A DNA stretch of 64,000 bases. Origin: JAYQKL01 sp965243245. GTDB lineage: Bacteria > Pseudomonadota > Alphaproteobacteria > RS24. The notes below the pieces were generated by a model. The model saw only the letters and a program-made list of their open reading frames with translations, was not told the origin of the DNA and ran no database searches. Where the stretch lies: the NCBI GenBank assembly GCA_965243245.1, contig OZ251536.1, positions 744,001 to 808,000 on the forward strand, written 5' to 3'. Position 1 is the stretch's first letter, and each line of letters begins with the position of its first letter. This document shows positions 18,489 to 27,546 of this stretch, in pieces. Both the position numbers and the translations under genes were made by a program.

Positions 18489-18716
18489 CTAAACAACAAA
18501 AAGAAGTATCAAGGCAATAATCAAACCAAACAGACCTGTCGCTTCTGCCAGAGCAAATCCGAGAAGCAAGTTCGGGAACTGGCTTTGAGCTGCTGAGGGG
18601 TTGCGAAGGGCACCGGCAAGATAGTTACCAAAAATGATACCAATAGAAATACCTGCACCGGCAAGAGAGATACACGCAATACCGGCACCAATATATTTAG
18701 CTGCTTCTGCTTCCAT
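18489..18716 (-). CDS. atpE: ATP synthase F0 subunit c
   Basis: Proton-carrying ring subunit of 75 residues. It is a two-helix hairpin with glycine-rich first helix (GAGIACISLAGAGISIG, 10-26), the polar loop ALRNPSAAQ, and a second helix with the ion-binding glutamate at position 58 in FALAEATGLFGLII. Glu rather than Asp is usual outside enterobacteria. The gene sits between atpB and atpF' in normal order. Confidence 0.97.
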   Translation of the reverse strand: MEAEAAKYIGAGIACISLAGAGISIGIIFGNYLAGALRNPSAAQSQFPNLLLGFALAEATGLFGLIIALILLFVV

Positions 18717-18761
18717 AATTTTTCTCCAAGTTAATGCCCAATTGGGCGGTTAAAGTTAATA

Positions 18762-19547
18762 TTAGTGGTCAAGATGAATAACATCATTCAAGTAGATGCA
18801 TGTCAAAATTGTGAATACATAGGCTTGAAGGAAGGCGATTAAAAACTCTAGCCCCGTAAAAGCCACCATCACGGCGAGCGGCGCAATCGCGCCGACAGAT
18901 ATAATGCCTCCGGCTGACAAAAAGGCGACGGCAAAACCGCCAAAGACTTTCAGCATGGTGTGACCTGCCATCATGTTTGCAAACAGGCGCACAGACAGAC
19001 TAATCGGACGGGTTAGATAAGAAATGAGCTCAATCACTATCAATAAAGGCAACAGAGCTTTGGGCGTACCAGATGGCACAAACAAACGAAGAAAACCGAT
19101 ACCATGACGCGCAAAGCCAATGCCTGTTATCAGTAAAAAAACAACCGAGGCTAGTGCAAATGTCACAATCAAATGCGATGTCACAGTGAAAGAATAAGGC
19201 ACCATGCCCAGCATGTTCGAAAACAAGACAAAGATAAACAAGGTAAAGACAAAGGGGAAATATTTAGACCCTTCCATACCTATATTATCGCGCATCATAT
19301 TGGCAACAAATTCATAAGTCAGCTCGCCCATAGACTGCAATCGCCCCGGCACCAAAGAAGCCCGCCGCGTAGATGCCATCAAAAGCAGCGTAGCAACCCC
19401 AACAACAATAACCATCCAAAGAGAAGCATTCGTGAAGCTTGGATCAATACCCGCAATGGTTGGCAATTCAATAATCGGGGTTACTTCAAACTGATGCATT
19501 GGGTCAATATTAAACCCGCCCGTATCATGTTCGTTAGATGAAGCCAC
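18762..19547 (-). CDS. atpB: ATP synthase F0 subunit a
   Basis: Stator channel subunit that passes protons to the c ring; polytopic inner-membrane protein of 261 residues. The essential arginine lies in the fourth helix motif RPISLSVRLFANMMAGHT. Other conserved parts are NMLGMVPYSFTVTSHLIVT and the C-terminal LEFLIAFLQAYVFTILTCIYLND. It starts 11 bp after atpI and is followed by atpE. Confidence 0.97.
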   Translation of the reverse strand: MASSNEHDTGGFNIDPMHQFEVTPIIELPTIAGIDPSFTNASLWMVIVVGVATLLLMASTRRASLVPGRLQSMGELTYEFVANMMRDNIGMEGSKYFPFVFTLFIFVLFSNMLGMVPYSFTVTSHLIVTFALASVVFLLITGIGFARHGIGFLRLFVPSGTPKALLPLLIVIELISYLTRPISLSVRLFANMMAGHTMLKVFGGFAVAFLSAGGIISVGAIAPLAVMVAFTGLEFLIAFLQAYVFTILTCIYLNDVIHLDH

Positions 19548-19558
19548 GCTTTCACTCC

Positions 19559-19984
19559 TCAGTTTTGGGACTCGTCTGTTCCCGTTTTATCATTTAACCC
19601 CATGCGCGCATTCATTGCGTGCGCGGTTCGTAACATATTTATCACCCCGGCTGCCATTCCGAGCAACAACATAATCAGCAAAAACAGTGGCTTGGTTCCA
19701 AAAAACTTATCTAGCCACCATCCCAAATAGCCTCCGACGACAAGCCCAACCACCAGCTCAATCGAGAGCCTATAGGCGAGCCCTATGGCGGAACTACGCC
19801 CCTGCTGTGCGCTCCCCGGCTGTTCGGGCCCCGGCTGTTCGGGCCCGCTTGAGTGTAGAGCGCGCGCTTTTTCAACTTTTTTTGAGAGACGATAAAGAGC
19901 CTTATCTTCATCTAAAGACCGCTTTTGCTCGGCAGCGGTTTTGGATAAATTATCTGTCACTTTTTCTTGGTCATTAGTTGTCAA
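19559..19984 (-). CDS. atpI: ATP synthase-associated AtpI-like protein
   Basis: A small membrane protein of 141 residues encoded first in the F0 operon. The family (AtpI/AtpZ, Putative F0F1-ATPase subunit) is implicated in c-ring assembly or Mg2+ handling. The N-terminal ~65 residues are charged, with a PGPEQ duplication at about 48-57 that matches a 15-bp DNA repeat. Two membrane helices follow (LSIELVVGLVVGGYLGWWLD and LFLLIMLLLGMAAGVINML) separated by KFFGTKP, the family pattern. Confidence 0.88.
   Translation of the reverse strand: MTTNDQEKVTDNLSKTAAEQKRSLDEDKALYRLSKKVEKARALHSSGPEQPGPEQPGSAQQGRSSAIGLAYRLSIELVVGLVVGGYLGWWLDKFFGTKPLFLLIMLLLGMAAGVINMLRTAHAMNARMGLNDKTGTDESQN
19816..19845. 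repeat. 15-bp tandem duplication inside atpI
   Basis: Two identical copies of CCGGCTGTTCGGGCC lie at 19816-19830 and 19831-19845. They are in frame and duplicate a PGPEQ pentapeptide in the charged N-terminal region. Confidence 0.93.
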
Positions 19985-20060
19985 ATCTGTCCCTCAGGGG
20001 GTTGAAAAAAGCACCCAAACTCGCGCGCACACTATCCTCAGACAGCGCAACTGTCAAGCG

Positions 20061-23000
20061 TCACAAGCGTTTCTTAGTTGCTGTTTTCGACTTATTTTGC
20101 ATTTCAGCTGAGGCAATATTTTCATCTTTTTCTGCAAATTGCTCTGCCGTTGCTAAATTCACTGAAATTAACTGACTGACGCCGCGCTCCTGCATGGTGA
20201 CGCCAAACAAACGATCAACCCGCGCCATGGTCAGCGCATGGTGCGTAATCAACAAAAACCGCGTATTGGTGGTTTCAGAGATTTGCGTAATCATATTGCA
20301 AAACCGCTCCACATTGGCATCATCAAGAGACGCATCAACCTCATCCAGCACGCAAATCGGCGATGGATTGGTCAAAAACACCGCAAAAATTAATGACATA
20401 GCCGTCAAGGCCTGCTCACCACCAGAAAGAAGCGACATGAGTTGCGGCTTTTTACCGGGCGGATGGGCAAGGATTTCAAGTCCGGCTTCAAGCGGGTCAT
20501 CTGATTCGGTGAATTTTAATTCTGCCGTTCCCCCGCCAAAAAGCTGTGTGAATAGCTGTTTAAAATGACCATTTACCGTATCAAAAGCGAGGCGTAAGCG
20601 TTCACGCCCCTCTTTGTTTAACTGTCCAATGCCATAGCGCAATTTATGAATTGCTTGCGTTAAATCTTCTTTTTCAGACGTCATCTGCTCAATTTGAGTG
20701 GCAACTTCTTGCGCCTCCTCGCCAGCACGAAGATTGACGCCGCCCAAATTCTCCCGTTCTCGGCGGTATCGCTCAAGCTTGGTTTCCATTTCATCTGCTG
20801 TCGGAAATGCTTTGCGCGTATCATGGCGTGAAATTGCCAATGCCTGTTCTGGCGTAACTTGCAAAGTTTCATAAATACGTTGCCCCCATTCGTTCACCCG
20901 CTCTTCATTACCTTCAAGAGTGGCTTCCAGCCGCGCCTTCAACTCACGTGCCTTTGACGCATCAGCTGCCATAATTTTGAGGCTTTTGTCAGCCGCCGCC
21001 AAATTACTTTCGGCTTCGGCGAGCCGATCAGCACAAGATTGTCTGTTGCTTTGCGCTTCTGCAATTTTGTCTACCAAAACATGACGGCGCTCACCTAAGT
21101 CACCGGGTACGCTCTGGGCGGTTTGCTTTTCTGTGCGCAACACATTTTCGCGCTGAAGCAATTCAGATATCTGTTCTTTAGAACGCGCCAAACGGCTTTG
21201 CCATTCTGTCATGTCCGTTTTGAGTGTCTGCGCACGATGCATACGCGCTTCTCGATTATCTACAAAACCAGCCTGTTCAGCTTTTTTTGTCGCCAATTCT
21301 GCTCTGGTTTCGCCGACACGTACCCGCAATGCCTCAACACCTATTGCTGAATCTATTGCAGCATTGTCTGTTTGTAATAGCGCGTCTTTGCTCGCCTTCA
21401 TATTTTTTAGCGATGTAGCAATTTCATTAAGGTCACTTGTTCTACCCTGAATAGCTTCTTCAATCGCCGCTAATCTTGATACATGTTTAGCCGTATCTTT
21501 TTCTAAATCTGCCAGCTCTTGACGCCTCATCGTGACGCATTCTTGCGCCTCGCGCAAAGCAGAACGACAATGCCCGTCTTTTTGTGACGCTTGTTTTGCC
21601 TCAAGTTTCGCCTGCTCTGCAACCCGCCCTAATTTTTCGGCTATGGCTTGCGCCGCGGGCAATTCTTTTTCAAGCTCCCTCAAGCGGTTGCGCTGCTCTA
21701 GCCTTTGTGCAGCAGGTATAGAAGCCTCTGCGCCACTACAATAACCATCCCAGCGCCAAACATCGCCTTCAAGGCTAACCAGTCTTTGCCCCGGCAATAA
21801 TGCTTTATGGAGCATCGCCCCTTGCTCTTTATGAACAATCCCAATTTGCTTCAACCGCCTTGTCAACACGCTTGCCCCGGTTACAAAATCAGATAAGGGG
21901 CGCACCCCATCTGGCAAATTGGCGGGCGGCGGCACTTGAGAGCCATGCAGCCAAAGATTAAGCCAATGGGCGGGCGCATCCTTATCTGGGGAAGCTTCAA
22001 GGTCTGCGCCTAAAACCGCACCCAGAGCCGTCTCATAGCCAGCCTCAACCTTGACTGAGTCAATCAAACTTGGCCAGCTTTGCTTTTCTGGAGCCAAGAA
22101 CATCGCCGACAAAGCCGCGCGTTCACCAATCAAGCGTTCAACGCCCACCTGTGCGGTTCTTTCAGGGCCCGCATTTTCATCAACCCCCTGAACGGCTTGC
22201 GCCAAAGCAGATTGAGCCGCATTTGCCGCTGCCAAAGCGGTCGCCTCTTGTTTTTCAGCTAGCGTGACCTGCTCGTGCAAAGCCTGCTTTTCGCTCTTTG
22301 AAACCCCGTCCGCCAAAAGAGTGTCGCGCTCAGTGCGCAGCTGAGATAATTCGGTTTCAATCCGCGCTTGACGCTGTTGCAGACCTTCAAGCGCATTATC
22401 CAATTCACGAAGCTGAACACTACGCTCGGTAATTAAACGATTGGTTTCATCAAGTTGGTGTTCTGTTTGCTTCATCACCGTCTCTGCTTCCAGAACAGCC
22501 TCAGCGGCTTTTTGTTCAGCAATTTCTTCAGCACCTGTATCAACTTGTTCTAGTGCTTCAAGTTCTGTGCAACGGCGAGCCAATTGTTCACGCGCATCAC
22601 TTAATGCATTTTGCTCGCGCGTTTTGTCCTGCTCAAGCACCACCAACTGAGAAGCCAGCCTTGCAATCAATTCTTTGGCGCGTGCTTCTTCTTTTTCCAA
22701 CCCCTCATTTTCAACGATAAGTCTGCGCCATCCAGCAGCAGCGATAACCTCAGCGGCGCGCAAAGGCGGTATCTGAGACTGCAATTCAAGTTGCACCGTG
22801 TTCGCTTTACTAACCCTTCCCGTTAGCAAATCAACGGCTTGCTTAGCTTCTGCTAAAGAATGTTGCGAGGCTTTTGCCCCGTCCACAGCCTGTTGCCAGC
22901 GCAAATGCAAAAACAAAGCTTCCACTTCTCTTATCTGAGCGGACAAGTTGCGATAGCGTGTTGCTTGGCGGGCTTGGCGTTTCAGATTTCGCAATTGTGT

Positions 23001-23606
23001 CTCTGAAACGGCGATGACATCATCCACTTTTTCAAGATTGTTCTCAGCCCCGCGCAAGCGTAGCTCTGCCTCATGGCGGCGCGTGTATAAGCCAGAAATA
23101 CCGGCGGCTTCTTCCAAAATTTTGCGGCGGTTCTCTGGCTTGGCATTGATAAGCTCACCGATTTGACCTTGCTTGACAAGAGCTGGCGATCTCGCGCCCG
23201 TCGAAGAATCGGCAAACATGAGCTGAACATCACGCGCCAAAACATCTTTTTCATTAATCCGATAGGCTGACCCGGCATCGCGTTCAATACGCCGCATGAC
23301 CTCAATCATTTCTGCGTCATTATATTCAGGCGGCGCGGTATGACCCTTATTGTCGAGAAACAAAGCCACCTCTGCAAAATTGCGCGCAGGGCGCGTATTC
23401 GTGCCAGAAAAAATAACATCCTCCATCCCCGCACCGCGCATCGACTTATAAGAGGTCTCCCCCATAACCCAGCGCAAAGCCTCAAGAAGATTGGATTTAC
23501 CACACCCATTAGGCCCGACCACACCTGTTAAACCGGGCAAAATATCCAAATCCACCGGGTCCACAAATGACTTAAACCCAGAAAGCCGCAGGCGAGAAAA
23601 ATGCAT
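20061..23606 (-). CDS. smc: Chromosome segregation protein SMC
   Basis: Condensin ATPase of 1181 residues that organises and segregates the chromosome. The N-terminal head has Walker A GPNGCGKS (31-38) and FKSFVDPVDLDILPGLTGVV before it. Long coiled coils flank a central hinge (around SLIDSVKVEAGYETALGAVL, near residue 505). The C-terminal head carries the ABC signature LLSGGEQALTAMSLIFAVF (near 1058) and Walker B/D-loop CVLDEVDASLDDANVERF. It starts 1 bp after the DsbA-like gene. The order mutY, DUF721, dsbA-like, smc recurs in alphaproteobacteria. ScpA and ScpB are not in the window. Confidence 0.97.
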   Translation of the reverse strand: MHFSRLRLSGFKSFVDPVDLDILPGLTGVVGPNGCGKSNLLEALRWVMGETSYKSMRGAGMEDVIFSGTNTRPARNFAEVALFLDNKGHTAPPEYNDAEMIEVMRRIERDAGSAYRINEKDVLARDVQLMFADSSTGARSPALVKQGQIGELINAKPENRRKILEEAAGISGLYTRRHEAELRLRGAENNLEKVDDVIAVSETQLRNLKRQARQATRYRNLSAQIREVEALFLHLRWQQAVDGAKASQHSLAEAKQAVDLLTGRVSKANTVQLELQSQIPPLRAAEVIAAAGWRRLIVENEGLEKEEARAKELIARLASQLVVLEQDKTREQNALSDAREQLARRCTELEALEQVDTGAEEIAEQKAAEAVLEAETVMKQTEHQLDETNRLITERSVQLRELDNALEGLQQRQARIETELSQLRTERDTLLADGVSKSEKQALHEQVTLAEKQEATALAAANAAQSALAQAVQGVDENAGPERTAQVGVERLIGERAALSAMFLAPEKQSWPSLIDSVKVEAGYETALGAVLGADLEASPDKDAPAHWLNLWLHGSQVPPPANLPDGVRPLSDFVTGASVLTRRLKQIGIVHKEQGAMLHKALLPGQRLVSLEGDVWRWDGYCSGAEASIPAAQRLEQRNRLRELEKELPAAQAIAEKLGRVAEQAKLEAKQASQKDGHCRSALREAQECVTMRRQELADLEKDTAKHVSRLAAIEEAIQGRTSDLNEIATSLKNMKASKDALLQTDNAAIDSAIGVEALRVRVGETRAELATKKAEQAGFVDNREARMHRAQTLKTDMTEWQSRLARSKEQISELLQRENVLRTEKQTAQSVPGDLGERRHVLVDKIAEAQSNRQSCADRLAEAESNLAAADKSLKIMAADASKARELKARLEATLEGNEERVNEWGQRIYETLQVTPEQALAISRHDTRKAFPTADEMETKLERYRRERENLGGVNLRAGEEAQEVATQIEQMTSEKEDLTQAIHKLRYGIGQLNKEGRERLRLAFDTVNGHFKQLFTQLFGGGTAELKFTESDDPLEAGLEILAHPPGKKPQLMSLLSGGEQALTAMSLIFAVFLTNPSPICVLDEVDASLDDANVERFCNMITQISETTNTRFLLITHHALTMARVDRLFGVTMQERGVSQLISVNLATAEQFAEKDENIASAEMQNKSKTATKKRL

Positions 23607-23607
23607 A

Positions 23608-24276
23608 TTAAGGGCCTCCGGTTTTGATTTTCTCGTCCAGAATTTCTTTGAATCTCACCAGCCCAATATTGCCAGTTATTTTTTCTCCATTAATAAAAAA
23701 AGTCGGGGTAGACTCAACGCCTAATTCTTGGCGCGCCGTATTCTGCATTTCATTAACGCCGTCCCACACCTCTTGGTTGTTGAGGCAAGCTATAAATTTT
23801 TCTTCAAAAAGCCCAACCTGTTTTGCATATATCTGTAATTGTCCAGAAGGGTCTTCACTCGATATAAGCTGGTGCTGATGTTTAAAAAGAAACTCAAGAA
23901 AAGTCAGACGCGCCCCCGGCGCAACACATTGTACAAGCATAGCACCAGCTGTTGCCACGCCGTCAAATGGGAAGGGGCGGAAATAAAATTTTACCAGACC
24001 TTTAGCAACATAGTCACGCTTGATATCTGGCAAAACTTGATTGTGAAAAGCGGCGCAATGGTGACACGTTAAAGAAGCATATTCAACCACCAATATTGGG
24101 GCTGACGCGTCACCTAAAACAATTTCTCCCAACGGGTTTGGAACCTCCAGAGCCGTGCCACCTTTTGATTGACCAAATAATGTGTTGAACACAATAAATG
24201 CAATCACGCCAACACCAACCAATAAGGGTAAAAGAAAGTTTAAAGTGAATATTTTTATTTGCTTTTTTTGTCGCAT
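23608..24276 (-). CDS. DsbA-family thioredoxin-fold protein, membrane-anchored or secreted
   Basis: A 222-residue periplasmic thiol-disulfide protein (Thioredoxin_4/DsbA type). The N-terminal hydrophobic stretch IFTLNFLLPLLVGVGVIAFIVF (about 9-30) is a signal anchor. The active site is CHHC in VVEYASLTCHHCAAFHNQVL (near residues 73-76), and the cis-Pro loop is STPTFFINGEKITG. Two further Cys (VQCVAP and IACLNNQEV) may form a structural disulfide. It probably helps oxidise secreted proteins; substrates are unknown. It is coupled tightly to smc by position, a conserved but functionally unexplained pairing. Confidence 0.9.
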   Translation of the reverse strand: MRQKKQIKIFTLNFLLPLLVGVGVIAFIVFNTLFGQSKGGTALEVPNPLGEIVLGDASAPILVVEYASLTCHHCAAFHNQVLPDIKRDYVAKGLVKFYFRPFPFDGVATAGAMLVQCVAPGARLTFLEFLFKHQHQLISSEDPSGQLQIYAKQVGLFEEKFIACLNNQEVWDGVNEMQNTARQELGVESTPTFFINGEKITGNIGLVRFKEILDEKIKTGGP

Positions 24277-24433
24277 TTAACACCCTTTACGAAGCATGAT
24301 TACGAATTACTGAATTAAAAATTCTTACATAACGACATATAATACAAAAAAGCAATCAAAGCATCATCTCTATTTCATTATAAACGAGAGCAAGTTTAGA
24401 ACACATGACGCCTTGTGCAATATCAATCAGCCT

Positions 24434-24442
24434 GTGGAAAAC
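24434..24442 (-). promoter_or_regulatory. Possible DnaA-box-like 9-mer
   Basis: The minus strand reads TTTTCCACA, one base from the consensus TTATCCACA. It lies just past the 3' end of the DUF721 gene, in the 169-bp gap before the dsbA-like start, where I otherwise see only AT-rich DNA. A single imperfect box may be chance. Confidence 0.25.
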
Positions 24443-24445
24443 TTA

Positions 24446-24931
24446 TCAGTCTTCATCCTTCACCCGTAACGATAATCTGGCTAAGGCTTGGCGCAAACGC
24501 GGGGATTCAATATCCTGCATAGTGGCACTCAATTTGTTAACCATGCCCTGTTTGGGAGGCTTTGGGATATGCGGTGCGGGGCGTGTGTAAAGCGGCCCTT
24601 GCACAATATTGAGTTTGCTAATAGCTAGATACCCATAATAACTATTTAGGCGTTCAATAATTTGCGGTGAAAAATGCTGAATCTCCAAAGCCATAGCACC
24701 TTCTACCTTGACTGTCAGCACCGCGCCTGAGGCTTTGCCCATCCCTTTACGCGATAGGCGAATGGGCTGTGAGAGTGCCGCAAGATTTTCACCAACAATA
24801 GTAGACCAATGTTCCATTAAGGTCTGGTCGGAAAAGCCACGACGGCGCATGGCGGGCTTGGCGATTTTCCATAAAAACTTGTTAATATGAGGCGTGCCGC
24901 GCAGCTTGGAATTTCGTGACCAGTTTGCCAT
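24446..24931 (-). CDS. DUF721 / DciA-family protein
   Basis: A 161-residue protein of the DUF721 family. Members called DciA help load or operate the replicative helicase DnaB. Visible family features are the N-terminal basic helix and the block FSDQTLMEHWSTIVGENLAALSQP (WxxIVGxxLA..S.P pattern, about 36-59), then LTVKVEGAMALEIQHFSPQIIERLN, the KH-like fold. The C-terminal third is variable. It is divergent from mutY and upstream of dsbA-like and smc. The helicase role is family knowledge, not shown here. Confidence 0.82.
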   Translation of the reverse strand: MANWSRNSKLRGTPHINKFLWKIAKPAMRRRGFSDQTLMEHWSTIVGENLAALSQPIRLSRKGMGKASGAVLTVKVEGAMALEIQHFSPQIIERLNSYYGYLAISKLNIVQGPLYTRPAPHIPKPPKQGMVNKLSATMQDIESPRLRQALARLSLRVKDED

Positions 24932-24992
24932 AATGCAATTTTACGCACCTTTCATTGAGACTTTATTTTCAACTTACCTATCATAGCATCTT

Positions 24993-26045
24993 ATGTCTGC
25001 CAGATCACAAAAAACACCGCCCTCAGCTGCACTGCTCTTAGATTGGTATGACCGCCATCGGCGGGTTTTGCCATGGCGTGCTATGGCGCACCAAACACCG
25101 GAGCCGTATCATGTGTGGCTCTCAGAAGTCATGCTTCAGCAAACCACGGTCGTGACTGTTAAGCCTTATTTTGAAAAGTTTAGAATTTTATTTCCGACTA
25201 TATTTGCCCTTGCGGCGGCGCGCGATGATGATGTGATGTCTGCTTGGGCGGGGCTTGGTTATTACAGCCGCGCGCGCAATTTGCTGAAATGCGCACGGCG
25301 GATTGTTAGCGAGTATAATGGGCATTTTCCTGATACAGAAGCTGCCTTGCTGAAATTACCCGGCATTGGTGCTTATACATCTGCGGCGATTGCCGCGATT
25401 GCGTTTAATCGCCCTTCTGCGCCTGTTGATGGCAATATTGAGCGTGTCTTGGCGCGTATTTATGCTCTTTTGACGCCGTTACCTGCCTTAAAGGCAGAAG
25501 TTAAACTGCTGAATGAGAAGCTCGTATCGCCTGATAGGCCGGGCGATTTTGCGCAAGCGATGATGGATTTAGGCGCGACTATTTGCACCCCCAAACGCCC
25601 TAAATGTCTGCTTTGTCCGTGGCAATATGCGTGCCGCGCACGGGTTGAAAATATTGCCGAAAGCCTGCCGCGACGGGCACCCAAAAAACCGCGACCTGAC
25701 CGCGCTGGCACAATTTATTGGTTGAAAAACACCAAGGGCGAGATATTGATGCACCGCCGCCCTGATGAGGGTTTGCTGGGGGGGATGATGATGTTCCCGT
25801 CTATTGGCTGGGATGAGAAAAACGACACGCGTCTGCCTTGTTTACTGGCAGATAACTGGACAGAACTAGATGGCATAGTTGTGCATGTGTTCACGCATTT
25901 TCGTTTAACGCTAAAGGTGAAGAGGCAACTTGCGCCCAAAGGTTGGCGCAAGCCCGCGGCTTATGAATGGGTACGCCCGCGCGATTTTTCGGCTCGCGCC
26001 CTGCCCAGCGTGATGCGCAAAGTTGTTGCATTGGTTTTGGCGTGA
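24993..26045 (+). CDS. mutY: A/G-specific adenine glycosylase
   Basis: It removes adenine mispaired with 8-oxoguanine, preventing G:C to T:A change. The protein has 350 residues. Catalytic Glu45 is in WLSEVMLQQTTV and Asp146 in VDGNIERVLARIY, next to the helix-hairpin-helix LPGIGAYTSAAIAAIAF. The [4Fe-4S] cluster cysteines are C198-x6-C205-x2-C208-x5-C214. The C-terminal NUDIX-like domain (from about 240) recognises 8-oxoG; it includes MHRRPDEGLLGGMMMFP. The gene is divergent from DUF721 across 61 bp. Confidence 0.97.
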   Translation: MSARSQKTPPSAALLLDWYDRHRRVLPWRAMAHQTPEPYHVWLSEVMLQQTTVVTVKPYFEKFRILFPTIFALAAARDDDVMSAWAGLGYYSRARNLLKCARRIVSEYNGHFPDTEAALLKLPGIGAYTSAAIAAIAFNRPSAPVDGNIERVLARIYALLTPLPALKAEVKLLNEKLVSPDRPGDFAQAMMDLGATICTPKRPKCLLCPWQYACRARVENIAESLPRRAPKKPRPDRAGTIYWLKNTKGEILMHRRPDEGLLGGMMMFPSIGWDEKNDTRLPCLLADNWTELDGIVVHVFTHFRLTLKVKRQLAPKGWRKPAAYEWVRPRDFSARALPSVMRKVVALVLA

Positions 26046-26148
26046 GGTTAGTTTTTTAATAACGTAAAAATGGTGTCACAGGCAAACTTAAAAGAAATCA
26101 CCCAATAGCGTTACCCTCTTTTCAGCCCTGCGCCTTATGCCCCATTCC

Positions 26149-27309
26149 TTAGTTTTCATCGCGCATCTTTTGGCGAAGATTATCAATTGGAACAAGCTTG
26201 TCGCCATCATCAATATGCCAGAAAGTCCAGCCATTACACGCCTGTGTGCCTTGTACATGTGCGCCCATCTTATGGATAGAACCCGTTGCCGTGTTTTTTT
26301 CATCGCTTAGCTTCAAACTCCCATCGGCGCGCACTTTGGCTTGATATTTTCGCGCTGGCCCGAAAAGTTGTGTCCCCGGTTTCACCATGCCATTTTCAAT
26401 CAGCGTCCCAAATGGAATCCGCTTTTGCTGTTTAGGACTTGGCACCACGTCAAGGCTATCAGCATCCAGCGGTTTTACCCGGCCAATACGCAACATCGCC
26501 GCTTCAGCATAATTTGCATCCGCCTCAATGCCGATAAAATGACGCCCAAGCCTTTTAGCAACCGCGCCGGTTGTTCCCGTGCCGAAAAAGGGATCAAGCA
26601 CCACATCACCCACATTACTCGACGCCAATAAAATGCGATTTAACAAGCTCTCTGGCTTTTGGGCCGGGTGGAGTTTGCGTCCATGCGCATCCTTGAGGCG
26701 TTCCCCGCCAGTGCAAATCGGTAACAGCCAATCAGAGCGCATTTGTATATCATCATTCAGCGTTTTCATGGCTTGATAATTAAAACTGTACCCCTTCGCG
26801 TTTTCATCGCGTGCCGCCCATATCAGCGTCTCATGAGCATTGGTGAAACGAGTACCCTTAAAATTAGGCATCGGATTGGTTTTGCGCCAAATAATATCAT
26901 TCAACACCCAATAACCAAGATCCTGCATCACCCTGCCAACCCGAAAAATATTATGATAAGAACCAATAACCCATAATGTGCCTTTGGGTTTTAACACGCG
27001 TTTAGCCTCCTTCATCCAACCATGCGTGAAAGCATCATAAGCCTTGAAATCGTCAAACTTATCCCAGTCATCATCCACCGCATTAACCAAGGATTGGTCA
27101 GGGCGTAACAACCCGCCTTTAAGCTGTAGATTATAAGGCGGGTCAGCAAATACAATATCAACACAAGCATTCGGCAAGCCGCGAAGCTGCTCAATGCTGT
27201 CACCTTGTAAAATCGTATCCAACACACCCTTTACACCCTGCGGCAAACTCTGTGGCAAACTCTGTGGCAAACTTATCTGCTTGTCTTTCATGCCTCTAGC
27301 ATGAGTCAT
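26149..27309 (-). CDS. ccrM: Cell cycle-regulated adenine DNA methyltransferase, GANTC-specific type
   Basis: An orphan N6-adenine methylase that in alphaproteobacteria methylates GANTC late in the cell cycle. The protein has 386 residues with the beta-class motif order: DPPY catalytic motif at 56-59, then the SAM-binding FFGTGTTGAV at 241-250. The C-terminal ~85-residue extension (from IPFGTLIENGMVKPG to WTFWHIDDGDKLVPIDNLR) is characteristic of CcrM. Near the N terminus, residues 13-24 (SLPQ repeats) reflect a 12-bp DNA duplication. The start is either ATG 27309 or ATG 27291; neither has an ideal ribosome site. No partner restriction gene is present. Confidence 0.93.
   Translation of the reverse strand: MTHARGMKDKQISLPQSLPQSLPQGVKGVLDTILQGDSIEQLRGLPNACVDIVFADPPYNLQLKGGLLRPDQSLVNAVDDDWDKFDDFKAYDAFTHGWMKEAKRVLKPKGTLWVIGSYHNIFRVGRVMQDLGYWVLNDIIWRKTNPMPNFKGTRFTNAHETLIWAARDENAKGYSFNYQAMKTLNDDIQMRSDWLLPICTGGERLKDAHGRKLHPAQKPESLLNRILLASSNVGDVVLDPFFGTGTTGAVAKRLGRHFIGIEADANYAEAAMLRIGRVKPLDADSLDVVPSPKQQKRIPFGTLIENGMVKPGTQLFGPARKYQAKVRADGSLKLSDEKNTATGSIHKMGAHVQGTQACNGWTFWHIDDGDKLVPIDNLRQKMRDEN
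27236..27271. repeat. 12-bp tandem repeat near the ccrM start
   Basis: Two perfect copies of CTCTGTGGCAAA at 27248-27259 and 27260-27271 follow a degenerate copy at 27236-27247. They are in frame and encode repeated SLPQ near the CcrM N terminus. Confidence 0.9.
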
Positions 27310-27335
27310 CCCTTACAAGGCGTCAATAACATATT

Positions 27336-27340
27336 GATTC
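27336..27340. promoter_or_regulatory. GANTC methylation site in the ccrM upstream region
   Basis: GATTC lies 27 bp before the ccrM ATG. A second GANTC (GAGTC/GACTC, 27303-27307) lies within the first codons, and a third (GACTC, 27511-27515) lies ahead of the EF-hand gene. In Caulobacter GANTC sites in the ccrM leader make transcription sensitive to methylation state; whether this holds here is inference. Confidence 0.45.
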
Positions 27341-27362
27341 CAATAGCTTATAAAAACCAAAC

Positions 27363-27371
27363 TTATCCACA
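27363..27371 (+). promoter_or_regulatory. Perfect consensus DnaA box upstream of ccrM
   Basis: TTATCCACA matches the 9-mer DnaA consensus exactly, about 54 bp upstream of the ccrM start in the 237-bp region between ccrM and the EF-hand gene. A single box with no cluster does not suggest a replication origin; a regulatory site is more likely. Confidence 0.5.
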
Positions 27372-27546
27372 AACGCGCAAGCAGCACCCTATAAAGCTCG
27401 CCCTAAGCCTGTTTCTTTCCATTAGCTCTAGCCGTTACGCCTAGCTAATGCGTCTTTGCCCTCAATTACATTTATTTAAGTTTTCACCCGCCCTCATTGC
27501 TTCTATCATCGACTCATCAAGATGTTTCAATGAAAGGAAAACTCAA

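Noticed and set aside
20194..22826. Many open frames on the plus strand opposite smc
   Set aside because: They are shadows of the smc coding sequence with no ribosome sites or recognisable domains.
24300..24445. Possible origin-like region with a DnaA-like box
   Set aside because: Only one imperfect 9-mer is present, with no cluster and no dnaA or other origin gene nearby.
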